A DNA stretch of 64,000 nt from Diplosphaera chodatii (Eukaryota > Chlorophyta > Trebouxiophyceae > Prasiolales > Stichococcaceae): the NCBI GenBank assembly GCA_032358165.1, contig JAALGY010000043.1:868001-932000 (forward strand). Reading direction: 5' to 3'. Shown here piece after piece: positions 10,587 through 24,000 of this stretch (position 1 is the stretch's first letter; the number at the start of each line of letters is the position of its first letter). A program made the translations under genes and the position numbers. Under the pieces are notes generated by a model that saw nothing but the letters and a program-made list of their open reading frames with translations, had not been told where the DNA came from and searched no databases.

Positions 10587-13500
10587 CTGCAACACCCAAA
10601 TATATGCTACAATGCAGCTGCCGCGAGACATGCAAGATGATGTGACATACGGCTTGACGTCAGGCAGCGCATCTCAGGAACACCAGACATGCTATCGAGT
10701 GGGGTGATGCCGCAACCACCACCTGCTGCAGATGCATGGCCGTGTTACTGCTGCTGAGCAACCAAGGCTCACCCGCTTGCACACCCGTTGCTTGATCCGG
10801 TCGTGATCCGGAAAGCGCACGCTACAGCACACGCATGGACAGCATATATAGGAATGTGAAGCGAACAGTGCGACTGCCTGCTGCCAAGCAAGTGCATGGG
10901 TATGCAGTGATGGATCGAAACTGTAACATTCCAAAGGGCTGGCGATGCCGTGCAACAAGTCCTGCCTGCCCTCCCACAGCATGTCCAGCTCAGCGCCGCT
11001 CTGCGCAGCAGTGTTATCGTTGTGCTGTGGCCCCCCGTGTGCGTCGTCGCCGTCGGGCACTTCACCCTCATCATGCCGTCGCTTAGCAGCCTGGTGGTCT
11101 GGAAGATGCATGCGGCTGAGGGCGCTCAGGCGCGCATGCAGGTGCGGGTCTGGTTGCATGCTGCCAAAACTGCCAAACAGCAGCATGGACCTCAGCATGC
11201 TTGTGTGCCTCGTCGTCTGTTCGACACGTTTTCTGCCGGCCGCGGCCGGAAGTTGAGCACGATGTTGAAGGACTGCATCGCACATGAGTGCATGCATGAT
11301 GTCTCGGAAGTTCCGAGGATGGCCGCCGATTTACCCGCACGTGCAGGGACAAGGACCCAGGCAACATTCGTAACTTGGCGATCGACATCTTGTCATGATT
11401 CAAGGAATGATAGGTCTGAACTCGAAGCTCCTGTGTGTTGCAATGCATATGAGGTTAAGCTGGCAAGGACTGCTCTATTGTATGCTGAACCATGTTATTG
11501 CTGGGCCGCACTCAGCATCCGCCCAGAAGTACTCTCTGCAATCAGCACAACAGGTTGGACTGCCAGGCTGGAAACCTACGTGTGTCTATACTGCTTGCTG
11601 GCATCGCTTTCATTTGGTGCGCGCAGAGACGGTCGGCATGCAGGCAGGAGGTCACCTGCCAGACATTGAGGGTAGCGCCAACCAGGTACAGCAGCACCAG
11701 CACGAGAACCACCAGGAGTATCATCTTGCCATGGCGCGCGACCAAGGCAGCGGCCCTGGGGTCGGCCTTCCCTGCCGCCTCCTTGAGTGTCTGGCGCACC
11801 CACCCTGCAGCCGCCTGTGCAACAGACACAGGAATGTGATGCACTGTACGGGTTACACGTGATCCATGGGCTGAGGGTTCACAGCTGATTCTGACTGGAC
11901 CGCAACACTGCCAAGCAATGCACAACGATGAATAGCAGCATTGATGTTGAGTCCTATCCGGAACAAGTTATGGTCGTATGCGAGACACGTGCACGCACAT
12001 CGAGGCTTCCTGAGCAGCCGGCAGCAGCGCCGAAGCGGGTGGCCTCTATGAACTCACGGGTGGTGGCCATGTCCAGGTATCCCTGTATCATCTGCACACC
12101 AGCACAAGTGGTGGTATTCAGACTGCCGCCCACATGCAGGCTGCTGGCTGCAATACAGGTGAGTCAAGACCGAGTACCGTAGCTATGCAGCCAGATGGAT
12201 GTACAACAGGTTTGGACGCCAGCGCCTCACACTTATGGCCACAATCTGAATGAACTCCCTGCCTTCGGGCGTAGACAAGACCTGCACTAAAGTACAGCTA
12301 GCCCCTGAGATGACTAGTAAGGACCGAGCAAGCACGTGCTCCTCACTTTACACTGCACTCTAGGTGTCTGTGATATGCACACATCTCTAGTTCATCTGGG
12401 GGAGTAGACTCGGACACCAGCAGACATGTGCATTTGCACACCTCAAGCAGCTCCTCTGTTCCATGCTTTGCACCGGCTGTCGCAGTAGTTGCAGCCTTGC
12501 CAGTGACATTGGGGACGTATGCAGGGTGCTTTAGTTCCTCGTACACCTGCAGCACACCAATCTGCAGGTCTGAGCAGTACAAGTGCTGCTGGTCGTTTCG
12601 CTTGCTGGCCTCTATCTGTCAAACACTGCCAGCACAGCAGGCGTCACACGGGGACTTCATGAGGGACCAGCGCAAGGTCGTGGTGCACAACACCACACTC
12701 AGCATGCCACAATCTCTGCTAGCATGACTGCTGGTTGAGACCGCCCTTGTTGGTCTTGCGTCATCAGGCACCATGTCACCACACCTTCTGCTCCACACGC
12801 TGCTTGACGCCTCTGTGCTCGCTGAACTGCACAGCAGCCGGCAAACCGTCTCGATTACACCTAACATAGGCAGCCGGTACGTTCATAATGATGATCGCGC
12901 AATGCCGCAGCAAGTGGATGTTCTGGCCGAACTACTTGGCTGCTTGGTGTCATCAGCGCGTGTTCACAGTGTGGGGAGAGCAGAGAACATTCAACGTTGC
13001 ATTCATGTAGGCAGAGCCCGTTGCAGCCTGTCCAGAGCGGCTGAGATGTCGTTTGCCATACGAAGAGACTTGCCCTGTCGGATGACTGTGCAAGCCGCCG
13101 GATGCAAATGTGGCGGATGGTAGTCCGGCTGATGAGCAAGCAGAAGGACCTCTCACACAAATTACCATTTCAAAGGTTCTTGCTGAAATCAAAACCAGAA
13201 GGACAGCGCATTTCATCGTAAACAACTGCAACACAGGGCAGTGTCGAGGCACTGCAGTATATGCAAGCCTCAAGCCTGCCCTGAAAGCAGCTGCTGTCAT
13301 GCCAAAACTGGTTTGCACCACTTAGTTGTAAAGCTCACGGGCACGCTATCTACATAGCCAAGATGCGCAGCATCTCCGCCGACTGGCTGTGTCGCCAAAT
13401 GCACTGCTGCGTCCTTGGCCTAGTTCAAAACAGGATGACCTGCGCCAGAATGGGTACAGAGCTGGTCACCTCCTGCCTAATAGGAAGCGCACACACCTGC

Positions 13501-14539
13501 TGATATGATGGAGGCATACAGGCATGACCTCGCTCTCCATCATTGGTGACTGCAACGTTGGTTTCACTGTTGCAGGCCATATAGCACACCTTCCAAACGA
13601 GGAGCAGCGTGCTGAACAGCAGCGTGAACGAGCCGGCTGCCATGACTGCGATGAACACGCCTGCCCAGCGCAGCAGCGGGGCACCGGGCATCCGCGGGTC
13701 TATGAACTTTGTGAGCTGCTCCTTCCAGCCTTGCATCCACATCGACGTCAACTGCATGTCGCACAGGGTTCACGTGACTGTGCGTAAAGCGGCCAACATC
13801 TCGGAATGGCAAGCATGTGGACCAGCAAGTCACGTCTCCATGCAACCTTCATAAGCCTGGTCAGACGACCGACAGCATTAAGCAGAGCCATGCACTCACT
13901 TCAAGGGTGCCGCTGTAGCCTGCTGCCGCATTTTCCTTGGCTGCAAGCTTGAACCCTTGCGTTCTGGAGGCTTGGACATACCCCTCAACCACATTCGCCG
14001 ACATCGACCGCACGAACTTTTGCCCCTCGGGCGTCGTGAGCAGCTGTTGTGCAGGAGCACACAATCATCAGGATGTGGCGTGCTTTGGGTGTGCTGGGCG
14101 TTGGCGTGACACATCTCCAAGCTGACATCAGCGACTTGCACGACGACCCTATGATCCCTGTACCTCAAGCAGCTCCTCAGCACCATGCTTGACACTAGCT
14201 GTAGCTATGTCAGCGGACTTGCCAACCGCTGATGTCGGCAACGACCGTGTCTTCTGTTTGTACACCTACAGCAGCGAAAGCAGAATCCTGCAGCACATGC
14301 GGCCATTGCATGCTCACCTAGGTGGCCCTTCCTGCAACGGCACAGCAGTAGGCAGTCTTAGGCGGCTCGAAGGACCATACCTTCTCCTCTACGGCCGACT
14401 TGATGATCCCATGCTCGCCAAAGTGCACACCGTCACTTGCCGTCGCCGTGTCCCTGGGTTGGGGTGGGTCAGACGCGGACTGCGCAGCTGGGGTGTTGGA
14501 GCCGTCCATCCGCAGACCTTCCAATTTATCGAAATTCAT
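9742..14539 (-). CDS. Unrecognised membrane protein with three tandem one-TM modules (one gene or three tandem genes)
   Basis: Exons supported: 14381..14539 (start exon, ATG at 14539, acidic and Ser-rich), then module 1 (14164..14265, 13900..14043, 13590..13751), module 2 (12442..12546, 12231..12281, 11999..12091, 11656..11814) and module 3 (10473..10586, 10309..10338, 10094..10204, 9742..9915, stop). Every listed exon boundary is phase 0, so all modules can be read as one 466-residue protein. Each module is 136-142 residues: a KHGxEELLE helix, (L/V)L(S/T)TPEGREF, a VVxGY block, then a C-terminal hydrophobic span ending VW(K/Q). Only module 1 has a start exon and only module 3 a stop right after its span; but the two inter-module gaps (about 1.05 kb) are far longer than other introns here, so three separate genes with missed first exons remain possible. 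Distant resemblance to the PP2-A10-like plant membrane family is suspected from memory only. No function is assigned. Confidence 0.5.
11656..12546 (-). repeat. Module 2 of the three-fold membrane module
   Basis: Four exons totalling 136 codons. GAKHGTEELLE, then VLSTPEGREFIQIVAIS, then MIQGYLDMA after an intron absent from module 1. A very hydrophobic span (MILLVVLVLVLLYLVGA) is followed by NVWQ at a GTGACC donor. Confidence 0.65.
13590..14265 (-). repeat. Module 1 of the three-fold membrane module
   Basis: Three exons. Exon b contains SVKHGAEELLE. Exon c has LLTTPEGQKFVRSMS and VVEGYV undivided. Exon d ends in a hydrophobic span (GVFIAVMAAGSFTLLFSTLL) followed by VWK and a GTGTGC donor. Total 136 codons. 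Confidence 0.65.
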
Positions 14540-15008
14540 TGTATATCCTAGCGACGCCGCTTGCCACTGGCAGCGATTCAAAAGCAGTCACATGACTCTG
14601 TGCAGATCGATGTAAACAGCTGCCGTCTCCCCGTGCAGATTTGCGTGAGTGCTGCAGCGTTCGACCACAATCTGTTGTGCAAGACTGTATAAGAACGCGT
14701 GGATGCAGATGCGTTGGTGTCGTTGAACACAGATGCCATGGAAGCTGCCTTGCTGCTGGCCCTCTGTTCGGCCAATCCGATCTCTCCCATTGGCAAGATC
14801 CTACCAGAGCCAACCTTCCAGTGCATGGAGACCTTGCACCCAGCTGTTGTGCAGCTTCACATAGTGATGCTCTAGTTCCCAATGAGCTCGACCAGCAGCT
14901 TTCCCCGCCACACAGCGCTGTTGTCACATGGCACACAGCTCCCGCAGTCTTACGGTGAGCCCGCTGGCAGCATCGACTTCCGCTGCAACTGCGGCCTCCA
15001 GGCCTCCG
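14540..15008. other. Gap between the SAC3/GANP 3' end and the membrane-module gene
   Basis: About 470 bp between two minus-strand genes. A minus-strand reading with ATG at 14736 (MASVFNDTNASASTRS) could be an upstream exon of the membrane-module gene, but no splice pair is convincing. Otherwise nothing is seen. Confidence 0.3.
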
Positions 15009-18000
15009 TCAGTTGCTGCATGTTGCTCTGCACCGCCAGGCGCTGAGGCCGCGTCGCTCGCTGCAGCGAGCGCTGCCAAGGTGCTGCCAGGGCCTGCAGT
15101 GGAGGTCGTGCACTGTCCTGCTGTGCACTGAGTGCCTGTGCAAGCCGTGCCAAGCAGTGCACAGAACAGCTTGAACGAGCCACTGCACAGGCATGGTCCT
15201 CAGCCAACCTGTGACGCTGTGGAGCAGGCGGCTGTGAAAGGCCTTGCTCTGCCGCGTCTCCTCCCCCAGCTGGCGCTCCAATTGCTCCAGGGCCGCTCCG
15301 CCAGGAGACTGGTGCCGTGCTACGTCTGGAGCGGGCGCCCCGCCGGAGCCGCTCGTCTGCAGCTGCTGCAGCTCTGCCACATCCTGCGCACACCCCACAC
15401 CCGGATGGTGTTCACCGTCATTGGTAGCATTGCCTATCCACCGGTAGGCGACATGCAATGGACACCGCTTCACCTGAGGTGGGGTGAAGAAGGCCTGCAA
15501 GCCAGGCGTCTCGATGCCTGATGGTGCACCCGCACTGCCGTTTTGCGTTGGCGGCGTGGCACTGCGCCCAGGTGTATGGTACGCACCTAAAGGTAGCGCA
15601 TGCACAGCAGTTCTTGAAAAAATGCAGGTGGCGCCCACACGTGATTTTGTGTATAAGGTATGACAGATGCAACAGTGCGGGAGGTGAACGACTGCTTGCA
15701 CATGCTCCAAGCTGCTGGAAGCCTGGCAGCTCACCTGGTGTGCTGAACAGCGGTGACATGGCCTCGGGCGGCGGCGAGGCCACGAACTTTCGCTTAGCAC
15801 CAACTGGCGCTGGGGTGAGCGTGGCTCGGGGTGGCTGTGGCTGTGGCTGTATCCCACCATTCGTCAGCAAGTCCGGCAGCCATGCAGGGGGCGGAGCACC
15901 TGTGGGGTCCATTCACCGGTGCATCGACTTGGCAGGGGAAAGTAAAACCATGACAATCACGACAACAGCAGGTAAACGGATGATGCATCTTCGCTCAGTG
16001 GCTGACAATGCTGGAGACACACCAGGTAGCCGCAGCTGCATGCCGTGGCCTGCGTTCATGACTTGCGAAGGCGGCGGCAGCACGACTGCCGGCAGGCCGG
16101 GTGCTGCGAGCTCGGACAGGCGCGCCCCGAAAGCTGCCTCCAGCCGCGGCGGCCACTCGGCATCCGAGGCTGTACTGCCAGTGGAAGCTGTGCGAGGTGC
16201 ACCGGGTGTGACGCAGGCGATGTACTCGTCCAGAGCAGCGCCTGTCGTGGCACATAGCCAGACAGTGTGATGTGCAGGCCACAGCAGAACCATCTTCTGC
16301 TTTGGCAATCAACAGAGTAGCCGCAGACTAGAGCTGTGCTTGCCTAGCTGCCCTCGGCATGCTGCACAAGCGGCCAGAACATGGCGTGGTGGCAGCACCT
16401 GAGTATCTGCCGTCCAGCGGGGGCGGCAGCACGGCCGCCTGCAGCGCTGCAGCCAGGGCCGCCTCCGCCTCGGGGGCTTGCCACCCCGCCGGCGGCCCCG
16501 TCGCCGGCGGCGCCTGCTGCTGCGGCCCCAGCCTCCGCTGGGCCCCGATCCGCGGCCGCTTGCCGTCTGCCGACGTGCTGATGCCGCCGCCGCTGCTGCT
16601 TGGGGCCTCCAGGAGTGGCAGCACTACTGGGGCTGCGAGCTCTGGCGGCGGCCAGCCCCAGGCACCGACTGCCGACCGCCTCGCATCACTGCACAGCCAG
16701 AGGGAGCCATCTTCAGCTTTGTGATCCTTGCTGGTGCGAGCATGGCACGTCCCAAACACGTCGTGCACGATGCGACATGCTGCAGGGGTTGCGCAGAACA
16801 TACAACCAACATGGACCGGGCGCATTGTTGCCATGACAGCCCATGCAGGAGCCCCACCTGACACGGGTGAGCGTGGCGGCCAGGGCGTTGTTGTACGCGG
16901 CCAGCCAGTCGGGCAGGCGGGGGGGCCAGTCCCCCCGCAGCGGCGCCACCCCCGCCTCCACCTCCCGGCGCGCCGCCGCCTCCAGGCTCCCCACCTGCTC
17001 AGCCACATGTTATCATTCCGCCACATATCATGGCGTCAACGGGAACAGATTGCAAGCGCTGCCAAGCGCCTCAATCGGCTCAGCCTATGGTGCAATAACC
17101 TGGAGACTTTCAAACACAGCAGGTGAGGCTCACCCAGAGGCGCGGCTGCGGCGGCGCGTGTTCCGCCAGCCACGCCAGGCCCTGCAGCAGGGCCGCCTCT
17201 GACAGGCCAGCCTCTCCAGCGATGCCCACCACCCTGATAGCCAGCCCGTCGCCGCTGCTGTCAACGCTGTTTCCAGCGCCGCTGTCCAGATGCTGCTCCA
17301 GCGCCTCGACGGCTGCCCGGTCAGCTGCTTCACTACTGGGTAGATCATGCGCCGTGCCACTGCCGACAGGAGATCCCGCAGGGGCGTCTGCATTCAAGAC
17401 CAGTACTGGCAAGGTCACCCCCCGCACGGCTGCTGCTACAGCTGCGCGTAGAGGCGGCGTGGCCAGGCCGCCTGCGCTGAGGGTGGCTGCGCCGGTCAGC
17501 AGCACGACGCCGCAGGCGCCCGCCGCTGCCTGCACGCCAATAACACCGTTGTGTGTCTGTGTGCTGCAGATGGAGTTCGAGCCACCTCCTCAGGCGGTAT
17601 GCCTGGTTGCTGCATGGCAGCTGTTCGGCAAACAAAGGCATGGCGGCAGTGCTGCATATGTCATGCGTGGTTCACAGAGCCGGCAAGTCAGCACCCACCG
17701 CCTGCAGCTCATGCTGCTGCCTCGCGTCTGAAGCAGCCGCCGCTGCGGGCGCGCTGATGTCGCGCACGCACAGGCGCAGCAGCCGGGCAGCAGCGCCCCG
17801 CACCCTGATGGGTGCTGCGTATGCCGCCAGCACTTCCCCCGCTGCATCCAGACACACGGGCATGTCGTCAACCAGCGCACTGCCTGGCGGGGCACCTTGA
17901 GAGGTTGCCAGGGCCCGAACTGCTCCACCGAGGGTCTGGGTGCAATGTCAGTGCGGAATCCGCATGCTCAAGTACCTGTGCCAGCTGTGCTGCTGTTGGC

Positions 18001-21000
18001 TGCTGCATCGCGCCCTGGTCCAGACAGTTTTGCGCGCAGCCACTGAGGCGCAAACCTACTGCTGCCTGTGCAGACAGCACCACAGGTTTGAGCCCCACGA
18101 GCACACCTGACAAGCATTTGCATGCATCGCAAATGACATGTGTTGAACCTGCTGCTTCGAGGCAAACAGTGCCCTCATACCTGATGTGTCGACCGCAAGG
18201 ACTAGCTTAGCCAGGAGATCGCGTGCTGCAGGGCTGCCTGCTGCAAGGCCCGGCGCAAGCGCAGACGCCACATCTGCCGGCTGCCACAGGGACGCTGCGT
18301 CTCTTGAGCTGCGAGGGCCGCTGGCTGCTGCTGCTGCTGCTGGGCCGCCCTACTGAGCGGCAGGCAACACAGCTGGGTCATAAGTAGCAGTGCTAAAAAC
18401 CCCCGTCTGCTCTACAGCATGCCGATGCTTGAGCTGGTGGCAGACAACAGGAACACGCAGTGACATTCCGGCATCTACACGCTGCTGCCTCTCATGGCCC
18501 TGAGGTCACCCGTCCCGCATGCAGAGCACCCACCTGCTGGGGGTGTCCGAGCCCGGGCGGCGGCCCCAGCCAGTGCGCGGGGGCGCCTTCCTGCTGCCGC
18601 TGCCGCCGGGCGGGCGGCGCCCCCAGCCGCACCGCCGCCAGCCGCAGGGCGGCCCGGTCCCCGGCCGCCAGCCGCGCCGCGCGCGCCCACAGGTGCGCCG
18701 CCAGCCGCAGCCGCAGCACCCGCTGCAGGCGCGCCACCTCCGCCGCCCGCGCCGCCGCCAGCGCAGCCTGTGCGAGCAGAGTCGATCGAGTGTGACTTCA
18801 ACCGAACGTCCAGGCACAGCGGACCAGCATTGCCTCAGCCATGACCGCTTCACCCACGATGGGCAGCAGGGCGCAGGCTCCGCTACGCTCAGATGCCACC
18901 AACAGTTCGGACTGCAGATGGTGCTTCCGGGTTTCCTGCTGACCTGGCGGGCCCGCTCCCGCTCCTCGGCCAGCCGGCGCTCCTCGGCGGCCCGCGCCGC
19001 CGCCGCCGCCGCCTCGGCCCACCGCCTGGCGGCCGCCTCGGCCTGCTGCCGCCGCCGCTCGGCCTCCCTGCGGTGCGTTGCCGGGCCTCGGTCCGACATG
19101 CCAATGCAGCACGCCGCAGGGCTGCCTGATGGACATGTGCAGTACCCTGAAGCCCGCATCTGAGGTGGCACAGTCGATTGGCAGCTAGTCACGAAGCAAT
19201 ATCGAGATGGCAGATGCGCACCTGCGCTGAGTGTCGTCAGCCTGCCGCTGCTGTCGCTGCCGGTGCTGCTCGGCTTCCGCTTCTGCTCGTTGCCTCTGCT
19301 GCTCTTCCTGCTGCGCCGCCTCAGCAGCCTGCTGCTTTGCCGCTGCACGGGCAGCTTGTTGCTGCTGGTCCTGCAGGCGCTGCTGCTGTTGCTGTTGCTG
19401 CTGCTGCTGCTGCTCCCTCTGAGCTGCTGCTGCCTGCTCCTGCAATGGCATCCACCACATCGAGGTGCTGATGGCAAAACACAGAGCACACTCGGGGGTA
19501 GCTGGGAGCACCACCACCACGCAATGGGTCATAGGAAGTTTGCAGGATCGATGTACAGCGGGCAGGCATGCCCTCTTGAGATCAGGTGGACGCATGACAA
19601 GCGCCACTCAACACCTGGAGCTGCTGCAGCTGTTCCTGCCGCTGCTGCTGAGCAGCCTCGGCCTGCTGCTGTCGCTGCGCCGCCTGTGCCTGCAGGCAGG
19701 CCGAGGTCAGTCCTGCAGATGGCGTCCCGTAGCTGTGCAAACACGTGCTCACGATGCAAACGCTTGGGACATCTGCGCAGGCAGCGCCTGTGTCCAGTGC
19801 GCATCAGCGGACCTGCTGCTGCTGCTCCTGCTGCAGCCGCCGCGCCTCCAGAGGACCAGCATGCTGGGGCTGCTCTCCTGTCCAGGCCGTGGCGCCCGAC
19901 ATGCGCGCCTGCAAGCTCTGCTGCCTCTTGGCTGCCTCCGCCTGCAGGTGTAGCATTATTTGTTGTTGTTGCTGGATCCACATGATCACAAATTCAGCAG
20001 CTCGGCGCAACCTGGCTAGCTACAGCTGTATTCCGCTGCGGGTGCAACCATCAAGACACACGTTGCCTGTGGCCTGCAGCTGCATGTGCGAGTGCGGGAC
20101 CCGTGGGATGTTGCAGACCCTCATTTGGGTTGCGGTGCAGCGCCTGGTGTGCTCACCTGGCGAGCCGCCTGCAGAGCGGCATGCCGCGCGGCGGCCTCGG
20201 GGCCGGCCGTGGCCGTGGCGCCGGCGCGTGTCACGTTGGCTGACGGCGGCTGCAGCATGCGGGCGGTGATGGCCGCCGACGGCCGCTGGGGCGGCCTCTC
20301 CACCTCGGCGCCCGGTCCCGCCGCCAGCTGCATGCAGGGGTGGTGGGGCGTCAGGCAGGCTGCACAATGCTGCGCATTGGCTTCACTGCCTACAGTCGTT
20401 TGGACATCTGCCGGCAAACAGGGCGAACCCTGTGGCGTATATAACAAACTTGCACAGCACCTTGTTGACGACAGCGATGGATGCGCCGCCCTGCCGCTCC
20501 AGCGGCAGGTTGTACAGGGCGCACAGCTCGGCGGCCTCCTCCTCATCGTCCAGCATCAGCACATTCACAAAGTAGCTGAGCGGCAGCGCCTGCTGCCCGG
20601 GTGAGAATACTGCGGGGCAGTGCGCAAAATGCGTCAGGAGCAACAATTCCCAGGTGTGCGTTACAAAACCATTGGCAGTGGGCTGGTGTATTGCAACTTT
20701 GGGGGTGTGGCAACACTGCAGTCTCCTTCAACGCCACAGCCCTCGTGGATGCAGCTCCCTACATCAAGCACCGCGCCATGTGGGCCACCTGTGCAGATGG
20801 CCATAAAGGCTGCGGCGCGGGCGGCAGGGAAGTAGGCGTGGACGAGGCAGGCCAGCAGGTAGGGCGCGCCGCGCACGCCCCGGAAGAAGCCCACATAGTC
20901 GTTCGCTGCCAGCGCGCACCGCAGCCGGACAACCAGCTGCACCGGCGGTGAGGCCATGACCTCCGGCCGCATCGCCTGCTCAGGAGGCATACTTTCAGCA

Positions 21001-24000
21001 AGTGAGTTGGCTATGGCAGTGAAGAAGCTGACTGTTCACCAGCGGCTCGCATCGAGATGTAGTAGCGAGCGCCGTATGGGAATGCAGAACAATGCAACTT
21101 GATCGTTGGTGCTGTGGGTATCACAGATCTTTCGTAGTAAAAGATGAGAGCATGCAATCACATGATGCCAGAGGGGCATTGGCTGTGCGAAACACAGGCT
21201 GAGTGCCCCCACCTGTAGTGATGTGTAGAACTGCAGGCGGCTCTCTGCAAACTTGCCGTGCTGCGCCATGATGGTGGCCAGATGGTAGGCACGAAACTCG
21301 GCCTCGATGCTGGGGTCGCGTGGCACGCCGCTGTCTTGCGCCAGCTTGTACATGTCCAGCAGTGAGATGAGTGCCTGTACAACACCACGAAAATGTCAGC
21401 TGGAAGTCGTGCTGCCATCGTCCGGCGGCAGGAAAGCAACGGCCGCTCAATATGCGCTTCGCCGGATCGTACCTTGTTCATCTGCTCCACGTTCAGGTGG
21501 CTGGAGAACCCCTCGTGGTTTGACACGGTGGCCTCGCTGCCGCACAGCTCGTGCTCACACAGGATGTGGTACCGGATGATCTCCTCAAACATCTCGCACG
21601 CAAACTCATCCTGCACACCAGTGGACGCCCATTCCAGCACTAAACCCATCACCACACAACAACAACAGTAATGCAACTCAACATGTCCTCAAACGCATGT
21701 GTGCAATCCTTCGCTGGCAGGCAACTTCCTGAACATCGTTCAGCTGGGGACGCTTTCAGTGCTCTCGAGCGCTCCAGGTGACACAAAGGAGTGGGATTGA
21801 GTGCGCACCTCGATGCCCTGGACATACAGGTCCTGGCGGACCGAGCGGTACCGGTCGAACAGGAAGTTGTGGATGAGGGCGAAGGGCGCGTCGGTGCGGT
21901 CCATGATGCCGCGCAGGTGGTCCATCGTGCGGACCAGCGTCTCCCGGGTGCGGAACGCCCTCGGCCCCGCCTCGTCGATCTGCAGAGCCGCAGGCGCTGC
22001 ACTCCGTGAGCCCAGGGCCTCCAGCAGGACATCTGGCATGGCCACTGTGGCACTGGTCTCATGCATGGACGCCCTCACCCATAAATGCAGCTATGAGGCA
22101 TACTGCAGGTGCGCACCCCAGTTCGGGCGAAGGACTTGACGGCGAGCTCGGCGGACGTGCGGCCGGCGTCCCGGGGGTCGGGCCGCTCGAACAGGCGCAC
22201 CTGCAGGGGCCAGAGTTCTCAGTAGTGACGCTCTGGTGGTGTCTGCACCAAGCGTCGCAAGGCTGCTCAACGTTGACAGAGTGCAGTACCTGCAGTCCTG
22301 GTGCCATGCACTGCAGGGGCGCCGCAAGCAAGGGGCTCACCGTCTGCGTGCGCTCCCGCAGGCCCCGCTCCTCGGCCGGGCACATGTCTGTGCAGGTGCC
22401 CACGATGCAGCCGCCGCCAGGGCGGTGCTCTGCACGAAGGCAGATGCTGTGGTCTCCAACGTGCACCATAGCACATACCTGGCAACGTCGGCATCGCCTG
22501 TATTGCGGCAAGCTCGCTTCTGAGACACCCTGACAAGATGAGGCTGCCCCCACGTCCGAACCATCGAGTGCAAGGTAAGGCACTCACCATCATCGCCACC
22601 AGCTGACGTGCCATTCTGCCAGCCGGCTGCCACGGGCGCGGCGTCAGCCCCGCCGCTGTCGCCGAAGCGCGCCGCGCGCGCCGCGAGGGCGCGAGGGTCC
22701 TCGCTGCCTGCGCTGCCTGGCCGCCCGCCGCTCTGACGTGCGGCGGCCGGCGGCTTGCGCAGCGGCGGGGCCTTGTACGGTGCAGGGGCAGCCGCGCCGC
22801 CGCCGCCGCCGCCGCCAATGAATGCCGGCATGCTCGCGAGCGCCTTGCGCTTCTCTGCCTCTGCATCGAACGCGCCCTCCCCCTCGCCTTCGTCGTGGTC
22901 CAGGTCCACAGCCTCGTCTCGGCCCCCGGCTGGCTGCTGCTGCTGCTGCTGTTCGTTCTGGCCTGGTCGCTGCTGCCTGCTGGCCATCTTGGGGGCTTGC
23001 TGGGCCTGCTGCCGCTTCTGCTTTACCTGCATGAGGGACACGCGCTGTCAGCTCGTGTGCAGGAGGCACCTCCTGATGAGCCATCGCACACACAGTGCAG
23101 GGGATGAGTTGCAACAGCTCAAGCTATGCCAGAGGCATGCGGCCGGCGAGGACTTACTGCTTTGGCAAAGTCTAGTGGGGAAGCAAAGGTAGCGGCGGGA
23201 GCCTCGCTCAAAAGACCGGGAGGACGGCTGCCGCCCAGCTGCCCGAATCGGCTCCCGAATGCCGGCGCCTGTGGCGCTGGCTGGGAGCCGCTGAAGCCGC
23301 CAGCTGCCTGCCCAAAAGCGCCGCCAGAGGCTGCCTGGCTGTACGACATGCCCAAAGCAGGTGCTGCTGGTGTTCCGCCAGCTTGTGATGTCGATGCTGG
23401 CTGTCCAAAGCCAGAGCCGAATGCTCTGCCGCCGCTGCCGCCCACAGATGCGGTGCCAAAGCCACCAAATGCACTGCCACCGCCGCCGCCCCTGCTCCCG
23501 GCAGGCTGGCCGAATGCAGGCTGGCCAAATGCGCTGCCGGTGGGAATGCTGCTGCCATGGGTGCTGCCTCTGGCTGCAGCCGCCCCCAACCCAGAGGCAC
23601 TAGCTGTCATGCCCGCACCGCCAAAGTCGGCCTGAGCAGGAACGTCATTCTCATGCTCACCAGCATGGCGTCATATGCAGCTACCAGCACTGGCATCGTA
23701 TTGCAGTGAAAACTTTCGTCTCGATGTAGGGGCTCACCTGGAGCAGGTTGCCCTTGCTAGCAGACCGTTTGAGCCCACCAGCAGCGTTGCCAGCCCCGAA
23801 AGCACCAAAGGCGCCGCCAGCACCCCCGCTGCTGTTGCTGGCAAAGGCTGGCGCCGGTGCCAGGGGAGTGGTACCAAACCCTCCGCTCTGAAGGGACAAG
23901 TTGCAGCATCACTTGTTTGTCCAGTGTCTAGCCGCCAGCAAGTGCATCACCTTTCACAGGCATTTGAACATGCCGTGCAGTTCCTATGTGCCAGTAGCCT

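Noticed and set aside
12953..13321. 122-codon minus-strand frame as a linker exon between membrane modules 1 and 2
   Set aside because: Composition and frame changes look intronic and no splice pair keeps phase with both neighbours; left as part of the long gap.
15521..16270. 249-codon plus-strand open frame
   Set aside because: Low-complexity reading opposite minus-strand SAC3/GANP exons and introns, with no domain or start context.
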